From contig JAFRPW010000042.1 in assembly GCA_017428945.1 (NCBI GenBank), positions 1 to 32,923 on the forward strand: 32,923 nucleotides of DNA. The letters are read 5' to 3'. Position numbers and translations under genes: made by a program. Every line of letters starts with the position of its first letter. The stretch's first letter is position 1. Shown piece after piece: positions 24,415-32,689 of the stretch. The notes beneath the pieces are model-generated. The model was given only the letters and a program-made list of their open reading frames with translations. It searched no databases and was not told the origin of the DNA. The DNA comes from Bacteroidales bacterium (GTDB lineage: Bacteria > Bacteroidota > Bacteroidia > Bacteroidales > UBA932).

Positions 24415-25017
24415 ATGGCAAGATATACTGGTCCTACCACCCGCATCGCCCGTAAGTTCGGCGAGCCCATCTATGGCCCTGACAAGAACTTCGAAAAGAG
24501 AAATACTCCTCCGGGACAGCACGGCCTTGCTGCAAAGCGCAAGAAGCAGAAGGAATACGGCACCCAGCTTAAGGAGAAGCAGAAAGTGAAGTACATGTAT
24601 GGTGTGCTGGAGCGTCAGTTCCGCAACACCTACGCCCGTGCAGCCCGCATGAAGGGCCAGACCGGTGAGAACCTCATCCTCCTCCTGGAGGCCCGTCTGG
24701 ACAACCTCGTGTACCGTCTGGGTATCGCTCCCAGCCGCGCTGCCGCCCGTCAGCTTGTCCTTCACCGCCACATCACCCTGGACGGCACCGTTTGCAACAT
24801 CCCGTCCTGCCAGGTGAAGCCCGGACAGGTCATCGCCGTCCGCGAGCGCTCCAAGAGCCTTGAGGTCATCCAGAACTCCGTAGCTTCCGCCGCAAAGTAT
24901 TCCTGGCTCGAGTTTGACGCCAGCACCCTTACCGGCAAGTTCCTTAACGTTCCCGCCCGCGAGGAAATCCCCGAGAACATCAACGAACAGCTTATCGTTG
25001 ACCTCTACTCCAAGTAA
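24415..25017 (+). CDS. rpsD: Small ribosomal subunit protein uS4
   Basis: 200 residues. Primary 16S binder; includes [20 protein letters not shown], the S4 signature [20 protein letters not shown] and the S4 RNA-binding domain ([11 protein letters not shown]). No CxxC zinc site in the N-terminus. Confidence 0.97.
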   Translation: MARYTGPTTRIARKFGEPIYGPDKNFEKRNTPPGQHGLAAKRKKQKEYGTQLKEKQKVKYMYGVLERQFRNTYARAARMKGQTGENLILLLEARLDNLVYRLGIAPSRAAARQLVLHRHITLDGTVCNIPSCQVKPGQVIAVRERSKSLEVIQNSVASAAKYSWLEFDASTLTGKFLNVPAREEIPENINEQLIVDLYSK

Positions 25018-25040
25018 CAGATTTAACACCCAAAAGACTT

Positions 25041-26048
25041 ATGGCAATCTTAGCATTTCAGAAACCGGACAAGGTTATCATGCTGGAAGGCACCGATACC
25101 GTTGGACGTTTCGAGTTCAGACCCCTTGAACCCGGCTACGGCCAGACCATCGGCAACGCCCTCCGCCGCATCCTCCTTGCTTCCCTGGAAGGTTTCGCCA
25201 TCTCTCAGATCCAGGTGAATGGTGTTCAGGACGAGTTCCAGACCATCCCCGGAGTTATCGAGGGAATGCAGGACATCATCCTGAACCTGAAGCAGGTCCG
25301 CTTCCGCAGGATGGTTGACACTGTAGACTCCGAGGTGGCTTCCATTACCATCAGCGGCAAGAGCGAATTTACCGCTGAGGACATCTCCAAGGGATTGTCT
25401 TCTTTCACGGTGTTGAATCCTGAGCTGCACATCTGCTCCCTGGAGCCTTCAGTAAAGATTGAAATCACCCTGACCATCACCAAGGGCCGCGGCTTTGTCC
25501 CGGCAGAGGAAGAAAGGGACGAGAACACGCCCATCGGAACCATTCCCGTGGACGCCATCTACACCCCTGTCAAGAAGGTCAACTGGACCGTGGAGAACTT
25601 CCGCGTGGAACAGAAGACCGACTATGAGAAACTCCTCCTTGAGATTGTCACCGACGGTTCCATCAGCCCTGAGGCCGCACTGCAGGATGCAGCCAACATC
25701 CTCATCTATCACTTCAAGCTCTTCACCGACGACAAGAAGATCGCCATCGAGTCTGCCGTTGAGACAGACAGCAAGGAGCTTGACGAGGAATCCCTGAGGA
25801 TGCGTCACCTTCTCCTTACCAAACTTTCCGATATGGGCCTCTCCGTGAGGGCATTCAACTGCCTCAAGGCCGCCGATATCGACACCTTCGCAGACCTGGT
25901 CTCCTACAGCCGCGCAGAACTCATGAAGTTCCGCAACTTCGGCCGCAAGAGCCTCTCCGAGATTGACCTCCTGGTAGAGAAGATGAAGCTTTCCTTCGGT
26001 ATGGATGTCACCAAGTACAATATTGAACCTAAGAAAAAGATCGTTTAA
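25041..26048 (+). CDS. rpoA: RNA polymerase alpha subunit
   Basis: 335 residues. N-terminal dimerisation domain with [20 protein letters not shown] (residues about 23-42) and C-terminal domain (about 250-325) with two helix-hairpin-helix-like elements, including [20 protein letters not shown] and [17 protein letters not shown], which contact UP elements and activators. Between rpsD and rplQ as in most bacteria. Confidence 0.97.
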   Translation: MAILAFQKPDKVIMLEGTDTVGRFEFRPLEPGYGQTIGNALRRILLASLEGFAISQIQVNGVQDEFQTIPGVIEGMQDIILNLKQVRFRRMVDTVDSEVASITISGKSEFTAEDISKGLSSFTVLNPELHICSLEPSVKIEITLTITKGRGFVPAEEERDENTPIGTIPVDAIYTPVKKVNWTVENFRVEQKTDYEKLLLEIVTDGSISPEAALQDAANILIYHFKLFTDDKKIAIESAVETDSKELDEESLRMRHLLLTKLSDMGLSVRAFNCLKAADIDTFADLVSYSRAELMKFRNFGRKSLSEIDLLVEKMKLSFGMDVTKYNIEPKKKIV

Positions 26049-26050
26049 CA

Positions 26051-26518
26051 ATGAGACACAATAGAGCAGTCAATCATCTTGGTCGCAAGAGCGGTCACCG
26101 CAAGGCGATGCTCGCCAACATGGCATCCTCCCTCGTTCTGAAGAAGAGGATCACCACCACCGAGGCCAAGGCCAAGGCCCTCAAGCCTTATCTTGAACCC
26201 CTCATCACCAAGTCCAAGGAAGACAGCACCCACTCCCGCCGCGTCGTTTTCAGCTACCTGAAAGACAAGGAGGCAACAGCTGAGCTCTTCCGCACCGTAG
26301 CTCCCAAGGTCGCAGACCGTCCCGGCGGATACCTCCGTATCCTCCACACCGGTTTCCGCAGCGGTGATGCATCGGAAATGGTTATGGTAGAGCTGGTGGA
26401 CTTCAACGAGGCAGCCCTCGCCACCAAGAAAGAGGTCAAGAAGACTACCCGCCGCAGCCGCGCCAAGAAGGCCGAAGCTCCCGCAGAGCCCGCAGCAGAA
26501 GCACCTGCAGCAGAGTAA
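26051..26518 (+). CDS. rplQ: Large ribosomal subunit protein bL17
   Basis: 155 residues with [40 protein letters not shown] and the [20 protein letters not shown] signature. An alanine/glutamate/proline-rich tail of about 25 residues follows the usual domain. Last gene of the ribosomal run; a terminator follows. Confidence 0.96.
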   Translation: MRHNRAVNHLGRKSGHRKAMLANMASSLVLKKRITTTEAKAKALKPYLEPLITKSKEDSTHSRRVVFSYLKDKEATAELFRTVAPKVADRPGGYLRILHTGFRSGDASEMVMVELVDFNEAALATKKEVKKTTRRSRAKKAEAPAEPAAEAPAAE

Positions 26519-26537
26519 TCATCTTGAAACCACTCTG

Positions 26538-26566
26538 AAACGTCCGGTCACAGGCCGGGCGTTTTT
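26538..26566 (+). terminator. Terminator after rplQ
   Basis: AAACGTCCGG (26538-26547) pairs with CCGGGCGTTT (26555-26564) with one G-U, 7-nt loop, followed by T5-C-T5. Ends the ribosomal cluster. Confidence 0.88.
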
Positions 26567-26585
26567 CTTTTTGTGAAAAAAAAGT

Positions 26586-26593
26586 TATATTTG
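26586..26593 (+). promoter_or_regulatory. -7 box for the sugar operon
   Basis: TATATTTG matches TAnnTTTG and lies 42 bp before the ATG of the transporter gene. A TTTG lies only 12 bp upstream, too close; a TTTC at 26564-26567 is 18 bp upstream. The -33 is therefore weak. Confidence 0.55.
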
Positions 26594-26635
26594 AATTCTG
26601 AAAAAGGAACAACTATAACTTTAAACCAATAAACA

Positions 26636-27928
26636 ATGTCTAAAAAAGGTGATTCCAATATCATTGCAGTCATTACAATGATATTCCTGTTCGGCATGAT
26701 CTCCTTCGTGACGAACCTCGCCGCCCCTATCGGCAACATCTGGAAAATGCAGCCCGGCATCGAGGGTTCCAACACCCTTGGAATGATGGGTAACATGATG
26801 AACTTCCTGGCATATGCCATCATGGGCATCCCTGCCGGCAACCTCCTCAAGAAGAAGGGTTACAAGTTCACCGCACTGGCAGCCCTTCTGGTTGGCCTCC
26901 TGGGCGTTTTCGTGCAGTATCTGTCCGGTATCGTGGGCGTAGGCTCCACCATCGGCAAGATTCCCACCAACTTCTTCGTGTACCTGTTTGGCGCATTCAT
27001 CTGCGGCTTCTCCGTGTGCATGCTCAACACCGTGGTGAACCCCATGCTCAAGATCCTGGGCGGCAAGCGTTCCAACCAGTACATCCAGATTGGCGGCAGC
27101 TTCAACTCCCTCATGGGTACTCTCACCCCCATGCTGGTGGGCTCCATGATCGGCACCCTCACTCACGATACCCTCATCTCCGACGTGAACACCCTCCTGT
27201 TCATGGCAATGGGCGTATTTGCAGCGGCATTCGTAATCCTGCTCTTCGTCCCTATCCAGAACCCCGAGGCAAAGGGTGTGGAAGGCCAGGTGGCAAACCC
27301 CATGAAGTACATCCACTTCGTGCTTGGTGCAATTGCAATCTTCGTATATGTGGGTGTTGAGGTAGGTATCCCCGGAACCCTGAACTTCTATCTGTCAGAT
27401 CCCGTCAAGGGCGCAGGCATGGATCCTTCCACCGCCGTTGCAATCGCCGGCTTCGTGGCAGGTACCTACTGGTTCCTCATGCTCATCGGCCGTCTGGTTT
27501 CCAGCCTTATCAGCGGAAAGGTATCGTCCAAGACCCAGCTCACCTGCGTTTCCGCAGTGGCCCTGATTCTCATCGTCCTTGCCATATTCCTGGGCAATTC
27601 CTTCCAGGTCAAGATGCCCGTTTTCAACGGTCACGGCTTTGAGATGGCGGTTGTTCCCATCGCAGCCCTGCTGCTTGTCCTCTGCGGTCTGTGCACCTCC
27701 GTCATGTGGGGCACAATCTTCGACCTCGCTGTGGACGGCCTTGGCACCGCAACCGAGAAGGCATCCGGTATCTTCATGGCAATGGTCGTGGGCGGCGGTA
27801 TCGTTCCCCTGTTCCAGAACTTCATTGCCGACAAGGTCAGCTACATGGCCAGCTACTGGGTGCTTGCAGCCTGCGTAGCCTTCATCCTCTACTTCGCAGT
27901 TATCGGCTCAAAGGTAAAGAAGGCATAA
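26636..27928 (+). CDS. MFS sugar transporter
   Basis: 430-residue membrane protein with twelve hydrophobic segments, of the FHS/sugar MFS kind (VITMIFLFGMISFVTNLAAP in the first helix, FLAYAIMGIPAGNLLKKKGY ending in the usual basic loop between TM2 and TM3). The next gene, 3 bp on, is a ROK kinase, followed by a GH3 glycosidase, so the likely cargo is a hexose or amino sugar released outside the inner membrane and phosphorylated inside. The exact sugar cannot be read from the sequence. Confidence 0.87.
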   Translation: MSKKGDSNIIAVITMIFLFGMISFVTNLAAPIGNIWKMQPGIEGSNTLGMMGNMMNFLAYAIMGIPAGNLLKKKGYKFTALAALLVGLLGVFVQYLSGIVGVGSTIGKIPTNFFVYLFGAFICGFSVCMLNTVVNPMLKILGGKRSNQYIQIGGSFNSLMGTLTPMLVGSMIGTLTHDTLISDVNTLLFMAMGVFAAAFVILLFVPIQNPEAKGVEGQVANPMKYIHFVLGAIAIFVYVGVEVGIPGTLNFYLSDPVKGAGMDPSTAVAIAGFVAGTYWFLMLIGRLVSSLISGKVSSKTQLTCVSAVALILIVLAIFLGNSFQVKMPVFNGHGFEMAVVPIAALLLVLCGLCTSVMWGTIFDLAVDGLGTATEKASGIFMAMVVGGGIVPLFQNFIADKVSYMASYWVLAACVAFILYFAVIGSKVKKA

Positions 27929-27931
27929 GTT

Positions 27932-28891
27932 ATGGCAAAAGATCTTGTAATAGGTATCGACGTAGGTGGCCAGACCACCAAGTGCGGCATCGTGGATGCC
28001 CGCGGTACCGTCCTGTCCCAGACCGTCATCCGTTCCGATGAAACCACGGACCATGAGGTCTTCATCGCCTCCCTTGCAGAGGCCCTGAACCACATCATCG
28101 CAGAGGCCCAGGCAGAAGGCCGCATCCGCGGAATAGGCGTAGGCGCCCCCAACGGCAACTACTACACCGGAACCATCGAGTACGCTCCCAATCTCAAATG
28201 GGGCGGCGCAAAGGTGATTCCCTTTGCCAAGCTTCTGTCCGAGCAGATGAACGGCATTCCCGTTTCCCTTACCAACGACGCCAACGCCGCCGCAGTGGGT
28301 GAGATGACCTACGGTGCGGCCAGGGGCATGAAGAACTTCATCATGATTACCCTGGGAACCGGCGTGGGCTCCGGAATCGTCATCGACGGCAATGTTGTGT
28401 ACGGTCACGACGGCTTTGCCGGAGAACTTGGCCACACCTGCGCAGTGCGTCATAACGGCCGTGCATGCGGCTGCGGCAAGACCGGCTGCCTGGAAGCTTA
28501 CTGCTCCGCCACCGGCGTAGCCCGCACCGCCCGCGAATGGCTTGAGATGACGGACGAGCCTTCAGAGCTCCGTTCCCTGGACAAAATCACCTCCAAGGAT
28601 GTCTACGACGCCGCAAAGGACGGTGACAAGCTGGCCCTCAAGATCTTTGAGTACACCGGCCGTATCCTTGGCGAGAAGCTGGCCGATTTCATCGAGTTCA
28701 GCGCCCCTGAGGCCATAGTTCTCTTCGGCGGCCTGGCAAGGAGCAAGGAGTTCCTCACGGAGCCCATCCTCAATGCCATGAACGCCAACGTGCTCCCTCT
28801 GTGGAGAAACAAGGTAAAGCTGGTCTATTCCTCCCTGAAGGAGTCTGACGCCGCTATCCTTGGTGCATCTGCACTTGCCTGGGAACTCTAA
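27932..28891 (+). CDS. ROK-family sugar kinase (glucokinase-like)
   Basis: 319 residues. ATP-binding start VIGIDVGGQTTKCGIVDARG (residues 5-24), catalytic region TNDANAAAVGE (about 110-120, with Asp as base), and the ROK zinc site GHTCAVRHNGRACGCGKTGC then LE (His plus three Cys, CxCGxxGCxE). Phosphorylates a hexose or N-acetylhexosamine. The gene lies 3 bp after the transporter. Glucose, GlcNAc or mannosamine are all possible; the neighbouring hexosaminidase favours an amino sugar, which is inference. Confidence 0.9.
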   Translation: MAKDLVIGIDVGGQTTKCGIVDARGTVLSQTVIRSDETTDHEVFIASLAEALNHIIAEAQAEGRIRGIGVGAPNGNYYTGTIEYAPNLKWGGAKVIPFAKLLSEQMNGIPVSLTNDANAAAVGEMTYGAARGMKNFIMITLGTGVGSGIVIDGNVVYGHDGFAGELGHTCAVRHNGRACGCGKTGCLEAYCSATGVARTAREWLEMTDEPSELRSLDKITSKDVYDAAKDGDKLALKIFEYTGRILGEKLADFIEFSAPEAIVLFGGLARSKEFLTEPILNAMNANVLPLWRNKVKLVYSSLKESDAAILGASALAWEL

Positions 28892-28903
28892 AGTCACGGT
28901 AAC

Positions 28904-30031
28904 GTGAACAGATTAGTAGCAATTTCCGCCGCATGCTGCCTTATGGTGGCCTGCGGCGGAAACTCTTCAAGGAAAGCTGCCGCGGTGCAGCCGGACCCCC
29001 TGGAGGGCATGTCCCTGAGGGAGAAGGTCTGCCAGATGTTCTGGGTGCGTCCGGAGGCCCTTGACCCCACGTTTACATGGGTGAGTAACGACGACCTGGT
29101 TGCCAACGGGCTGGTAGAGCTTAAGGATACCATGCGGGCCACCGCAGCGGAGTATCCCGTAGGCGGAGTAATAATCTTTGCCCACAATATCCGGGATAAG
29201 GAGCAGCTTACGGCCTTTGTGGATACCCTCAAGGCCCTTCCGGGCGTTCCTCTCATCTGCATTGACGAGGAAGGCGGCCGCGTTGCCCGCATAGCCAACA
29301 ACAAGGCTTTCGGCCTTCCCCGGTACAAGAGTATGGCAGACCTGGCCTCAAAAGGAAAGGGCGCAGTCAAGGAAGCGGCCGGGACCATCGGCAAGTACCT
29401 CCACGGCTTTGGAATAGACATAGACTTTGCCCCCGTGGCCGATGTCAATACCAATCCCCGCAACATTGTAATAGGCCCCAGGGCCTTCTCCGACAGCCCG
29501 GAAGAAGCGGCGGATCTGGTGGCCACATATCTCAAGGCGCTTCAGGCGCAGGGTGTGCACGGCTGCCTCAAGCATTTCCCCGGACACGGAGACACATCGG
29601 CCGATACCCACTTCGGCTATGCCGTCAGTAATAAGACCTGGGAGGAGATGCTGGAGTGCGAGATGGTGCCGTTCCGGGCGGGAATCGCCGCCGGCGCGCG
29701 CATGGTGATGACTGCGCATATATCGGCCCCGAAGGTTACGGGAAGCGATATCCCGTCCACGCTCAGCCATACCGTCCTCACGGAGAAACTCCGCGGGGAG
29801 CTGGGGTTTGACGGGGTAATCGTCACCGATGCAATGGAGATGGGCGCAATAACCCGGCAGTATACCGCCGTCGAGGCAAGCGTCCTGGCCGTCAAGGCCG
29901 GGGCCGATGTCCTTCTCTGCGTAAAAGACTTCCGCGCCGCCGTAAACGCCATCGAGGACGCCGTGGAAAGCGGAGAAATCCCGGAAAGCCGGATAGACGA
30001 GTCCGTGAGGAGGATATTGAAGCTTAAATAA
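28904..30031 (+). CDS. GH3 beta-N-acetylhexosaminidase-like lipoprotein
   Basis: 375 residues from a GTG start. The first 19 residues are a lipoprotein signal (CCLMVAC, then GGNSS). The GH3 TIM barrel shows LKHFPGHGDTSADTHF (about 223-238, the NagZ-type acid/base loop) and the nucleophile Asp in GVIVTDAMEMGAI (about 304-316). No C-terminal beta-lactamase or second GH3 domain is present. NagZ-type enzymes split GlcNAc from muropeptides or chitooligosaccharides; with a transporter and kinase upstream this suggests uptake of sugars freed at the cell envelope. Confidence 0.9.
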   Translation: MNRLVAISAACCLMVACGGNSSRKAAAVQPDPLEGMSLREKVCQMFWVRPEALDPTFTWVSNDDLVANGLVELKDTMRATAAEYPVGGVIIFAHNIRDKEQLTAFVDTLKALPGVPLICIDEEGGRVARIANNKAFGLPRYKSMADLASKGKGAVKEAAGTIGKYLHGFGIDIDFAPVADVNTNPRNIVIGPRAFSDSPEEAADLVATYLKALQAQGVHGCLKHFPGHGDTSADTHFGYAVSNKTWEEMLECEMVPFRAGIAAGARMVMTAHISAPKVTGSDIPSTLSHTVLTEKLRGELGFDGVIVTDAMEMGAITRQYTAVEASVLAVKAGADVLLCVKDFRAAVNAIEDAVESGEIPESRIDESVRRILKLK

Positions 30032-30043
30032 CTTAAGCTTAAG
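30020..30043. terminator. Weak hairpin between convergent genes
   Basis: AAGCTTAA (30020-30027) pairs with TTAAGCTT (30033-30040) across the GH3 stop codon, and CTTAAGCTTAAG (30032-30043) is itself a palindrome. Only 14 bp separate the two converging stops, with no T run, so termination here is uncertain. Confidence 0.3.
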
Positions 30044-30045
30044 GA

Positions 30046-31683
30046 CTAGTAATTCCTCACCAGCTGGTCAAACTTGGTCAGGCGCTTTGTGATATAGCTC
30101 TTGACGTTGTTCACCTCTCCGGAATAGGAGCCGTAGGTCTTTGGATTCTGGTGCACATACTGGTTGAGTATGGGCCAACGCTTGAAGTTGAGCTGCTGGG
30201 ACTCTTCCAGCAGCTTTGCCGTTTCATCCACGTAGTCATTGAGGTCCTGGAGAGCAGGCTTTGCCTGGTCCCAGATTTCCACAAGGCGCGCGCGTGCCCC
30301 GGAATCCTGTTTTACAATGCGGTTTACCATCTTCCGGACGGAATCCGAAGCGACGGAACCCTTGCTGCAGTAAATGAAATCGTTGATGTTATTGATGGGG
30401 TATGTCCTGCCGTCATTCTCGAAGGCAAGGTCGTAGTCCCAGGCGGGGCCGGTGAACAGGACGCCGTCCGCCCCGTCCTTGTACATGTTCACGCTCCAGT
30501 AGGTGTCCGTATTGCCGCAGAATTCACCCACGATGAAATTCTGCATGAAGCTGTCCACGTCCAGATACTTCCTGTAGCCGCTCACCGGGTCCGTGAAGTT
30601 GGCAGCGTTCACCGCGGTTTCCATCTTTGCAAAGAAGTCCTTTATGAAGGCCAGCTGGTCCGGCGTGATTTCATCGTCCTTGGGATACTTGACGGTGACG
30701 GGGGTGCCTTTGGCGGAATAGAAATAGACCTGCTCTCCGGAGGCGTAAGCATCTATCTCTATAAGGTAACCGTTCTTTGCCGGAACGCGGCCGGTCCCCA
30801 CTTCCACCTGGTCGCACAGCTGGTAGCAGCCCTGGTATTCGCCGTTGAGGATAACGTCCACGGGCGTGCAGAAGGGAGTGTATGCCATTCCCACGCGGCG
30901 GCTCACCTCGAAGGCCAGGATGTTTCGCATGAGGGTTTTGTCCCCGTAGTTGTTGATGAGGGTCCATTTCTTGTCGTTTGCAGGAGCGCCAAGGACGCGG
31001 TGTTTTTCTGCAAACTTAATCCTGTAGGGCTTCTTGGGGAAGTCCCAGCTGGCGTTTCCGCGGCCGCGGACGCCGGTCTGCGTGGTGGAGAGGAGGTCTT
31101 TTCCCTCGCGAGAGATTATGTATACGTTGGAACTTACCTCGGTTGTCTTTGACGTGATGGCCTTGCCGCCCTGGGTGTTTATTACAACCGTAGGAAGGTT
31201 TGTGACCTGATAGAACTGTGTATCGTCCCCGGGGGCCTTATATCCGTAGAAGGTGAGTTCCGACAGGTTGTACTGGGTGCCGCTGGGGGACATGTATCTT
31301 ACATAGCGGAAGCCGCGGGAGCAGTTGACTTCCAGGCTGCGCAGGACGCCGTCAGAGCACTGCTCCTTTATCATGGCAATTGGCAGGGCGTCGCTGAAAT
31401 CGGGCTGGTTGGCGCCTTCAAAAAGGCCCAGTTCCACCTTCTTGCCCTGGGAGGCTTTGGGTGTAAAGTAGACGGTGGTTATGACATGTTTTTCCTGAAG
31501 GTCATATCCGGACCACCTGCCGGAGCCCATGACCATTCCGCTCAGTTGTACGGGGGTTGTGTCTACCTGCTCGGGCTCTTTTCCCTCTCCGCTATTCTGG
31601 TTCTGCGAGGGGTTGAACTCATCGGCGCAACCTATCGCTACGGCCGCTACTGCCGCCAAAATCAAATACTTCCAAATCTTCAT
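30046..31683 (-). CDS. CotH-kinase-like lipoprotein
   Basis: 545 residues from the preferred start MKIWKYLIL. Lipoprotein signal ends VAIGC (Cys about 19). Residues about 45-150 form a beta-rich module that may bind carbohydrate (F5/8-like, unproven). From about 165 the CotH kinase fold: RGRGNASWDFPKKPYRIKF, NNYGDKTLMRNILAFEV, EYQGCYQLCDQVEVG, FMQNFIVGEFCGNTDTYWSV and GPAWDYDLAFEND, equivalents of the ATP- and metal-binding residues of Bacillus CotH and the eukaryote-like kinase fold. An ATG 18 bp further up lies above the -7 box at 31696-31689 and is rejected. Being surface-exposed or periplasmic, its substrate is unknown. Confidence 0.88.
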   Translation of the reverse strand: MKIWKYLILAAVAAVAIGCADEFNPSQNQNSGEGKEPEQVDTTPVQLSGMVMGSGRWSGYDLQEKHVITTVYFTPKASQGKKVELGLFEGANQPDFSDALPIAMIKEQCSDGVLRSLEVNCSRGFRYVRYMSPSGTQYNLSELTFYGYKAPGDDTQFYQVTNLPTVVINTQGGKAITSKTTEVSSNVYIISREGKDLLSTTQTGVRGRGNASWDFPKKPYRIKFAEKHRVLGAPANDKKWTLINNYGDKTLMRNILAFEVSRRVGMAYTPFCTPVDVILNGEYQGCYQLCDQVEVGTGRVPAKNGYLIEIDAYASGEQVYFYSAKGTPVTVKYPKDDEITPDQLAFIKDFFAKMETAVNAANFTDPVSGYRKYLDVDSFMQNFIVGEFCGNTDTYWSVNMYKDGADGVLFTGPAWDYDLAFENDGRTYPINNINDFIYCSKGSVASDSVRKMVNRIVKQDSGARARLVEIWDQAKPALQDLNDYVDETAKLLEESQQLNFKRWPILNQYVHQNPKTYGSYSGEVNNVKSYITKRLTKFDQLVRNY

Positions 31684-31688
31684 GACTG

Positions 31689-31696
31689 CAAAGGTA
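31689..31696 (-). promoter_or_regulatory. -7 box of the CotH-like gene
   Basis: TACCTTTG (31696 to 31689) matches TAnnTTTG and ends 5 bp before the ATG at 31683. It decides the start and predicts a nearly leaderless mRNA. No clear -33. Confidence 0.55.
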
Positions 31697-31801
31697 ATCA
31701 TTTTCCATAATATGAGTCAGAAATAGCTCTAACGGGGATGTCAAAATATTCCGAACTCAATGATTCTTACCAAAATGCGAATAATGGCTATGCTTATTAT
31801 T

Positions 31802-31837
31802 TGGAGCTGAAAACGAGACTCGAACTCGCCACCCCGA
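31802..31837 (-). repeat. tRNA-Gly 3'-half fragment (copy A)
   Basis: Read on the minus strand the 36 nt hold a perfect T-arm (GCGAG / loop TTCGAGT / CTCGT with one G-U), the acceptor 3' strand TTTCAGC and an encoded TCCA. It matches, from memory, the 3' end of tRNA-Gly (E. coli ends CGCGAGTTCGAGTCTCG, TTTCCCGCTCCA) with a few differences. D-arm, anticodon and 5' acceptor are absent: upstream lies the end of the HepT gene, only 7 bp away. Shares 24 of 25 bp with copy B at 32549-32573, in the same direction. Confidence 0.75.
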
Positions 31838-31844
31838 ACGCGAT

Positions 31845-32189
31845 TCATGTATTATCGGTGAGCAAGGAGGTTACTTCTTCTTTGAGTTTGGGTAGGTCAT
31901 TGATGACAATATTCCACATAACATCATTAGTAACCGCTGCGTAATCGTGAATCACACGGTTCCTTGTGGCAATGATGGCTTTGGAATGTGAGATTGCTAT
32001 CTCAGGATGGTCTTTCAAGAGTTTGTTGGTGGCTTCTCCAATGATGCCGATATTCCTTTCTATGGCACGCCTAAGCATCAGATTTTTCTGGTATTCATCA
32101 AAACGCTTCGGGACCTGCTCGAAGAACGAATAAACCTCGTCAATAGCCACGTTGATGTCGTACAGATGTGCTTTAAGATGCCTGTCCAT
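31845..32189 (-). CDS. HepT-like toxin (HEPN domain RNase)
   Basis: 114 residues. All-helical HEPN fold with the catalytic Rx4HxY motif RNRVIHDY (near residues 76-83) and the conserved RRAIERNIGIIGEA segment (about 41-54). HepT toxins are RNases or targets of AMPylation by their partner MntA. The start MDRHLKAHLY at 32189 is preferred over an in-frame ATG at 32213. It overlaps the nucleotidyltransferase gene by 17 bp, so the two are translated together. Confidence 0.88.
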   Translation of the reverse strand: MDRHLKAHLYDINVAIDEVYSFFEQVPKRFDEYQKNLMLRRAIERNIGIIGEATNKLLKDHPEIAISHSKAIIATRNRVIHDYAAVTNDVMWNIVINDLPKLKEEVTSLLTDNT

Positions 32190-32487
32190 ATATAAGCTGT
32201 TTGGTCTCGTCAAGTTCTTCTTTGAAATAAGGATTCTTGACAGCGTTGTATTCTACCAAATCCACCTCCCGCTTTAACAGGTTTTCCAGGGCGAACTTAA
32301 AATCAAAGTAGTTCTCCCCATAGACCAGTAAAGGTAATGCGCTGCGGTCAAAGATAACGGTGAAATCAACATCGCTATCCTTATTGAACCTGTCAGTAAG
32401 AATGGATCCGAAGACGTAAAGCTGTAACACTTTGTGTTTTTCACACAAAGCGATAATCTGAGCCATATTTCTCCGAATCAACCTCAT
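32173..32487 (-). CDS. MntA-like minimal nucleotidyltransferase antitoxin
   Basis: 104 residues. Pol-beta-like NTase with the exact GSx10DxD motif (GSILTDRFNKDSDVDF, about residues 26-41) and a later Asp in the VDLVEY strand. MntA AMPylates a Tyr of HepT, which neutralises it. Precedes and overlaps the HepT gene. A TATATTTG box on the minus strand stands 7 bp before the ATG. The pair is more AT-rich than the neighbouring genes. Confidence 0.88.
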   Translation of the reverse strand: MRLIRRNMAQIIALCEKHKVLQLYVFGSILTDRFNKDSDVDFTVIFDRSALPLLVYGENYFDFKFALENLLKREVDLVEYNAVKNPYFKEELDETKQLIYGQAS

Positions 32488-32494
32488 ATCGCTG

Positions 32495-32502
32495 CAAATA
32501 TA
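32495..32502 (-). promoter_or_regulatory. -7 box of the mntA-hepT operon
   Basis: TATATTTG (32502 to 32495), a TAnnTTTG match, 7 bp before the ATG at 32487. It lies between TCGCT (32489-32493 region) and AGCGA (32502-32506 region), a possible small operator. No -33 at the usual distance. Confidence 0.5.
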
Positions 32503-32521
32503 GCGAAAAAGACAAACAAAA

Positions 32522-32550
32522 AAAACGCATCGGTTCTGCCGATGCGTTTT
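32522..32550 (-). terminator. Terminator directly after tRNA-Gly fragment copy B
   Basis: AAAACGCATCGG (32522-32533) pairs perfectly with CCGATGCGTTTT (32539-32550), 5-nt loop; on the minus strand eight T follow or overlap the stem end. It is placed exactly where a tRNA terminator would be, one base after the CCA of copy B, and upstream of the mntA promoter. Confidence 0.85.
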
Positions 32551-32573
32551 GGAGCGGAAAACGAGACTCGAAC
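32549..32573 (-). repeat. tRNA-Gly 3'-end fragment (copy B)
   Basis: On the minus strand GTTCGAGTCTCG followed by TTTTCCGCTCCA (32573 to 32550) is the tRNA-Gly T-loop, T-stem 3' strand, acceptor 3' strand and CCA. The 5' half of the T-stem does not pair (TATGG in place of ACGAG), so the tRNA match stops at the T-loop, as at a tyrosine-recombinase crossover. A 25-bp direct repeat with 31801-31825, with one mismatch at 32556. Confidence 0.78.
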
Positions 32574-32627
32574 CATATCTTGTGATATGTTGAAAATCAA
32601 CGATTTAGAACAAACCGAAAAGACATC

Positions 32628-32647
32628 AGGTGAAACATAGGTGAAAC
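32628..32647. repeat. Tandem AGGTGAAAC repeats beside copy B
   Basis: AGGTGAAAC occurs at 32628-32636 and 32639-32647, with an 11-bp period, about one helical turn. Their place about 55 bp from the tRNA fragment resembles integrase arm-type sites. This use is inferred. Confidence 0.4.
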
Positions 32648-32689
32648 TTTCGTGGCTTTTCAGGACGTATAGGGAAAGCGTCTTGAACG

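Noticed and set aside
30151-31152. 333-codon plus-strand open frame
   Set aside because: Antisense to the CotH-like gene, whose catalytic motifs are clear.
31802-31837. Complete tRNA gene
   Set aside because: Only the T-arm and the 3' acceptor strand are present; the D-arm, anticodon arm and 5' acceptor strand are missing at both copies.
31738-31944. Small plus-strand open frame containing ELKTRLELATP
   Set aside because: It is a read-through of the reverse complement of the tRNA-Gly fragment and the end of hepT; not a gene.
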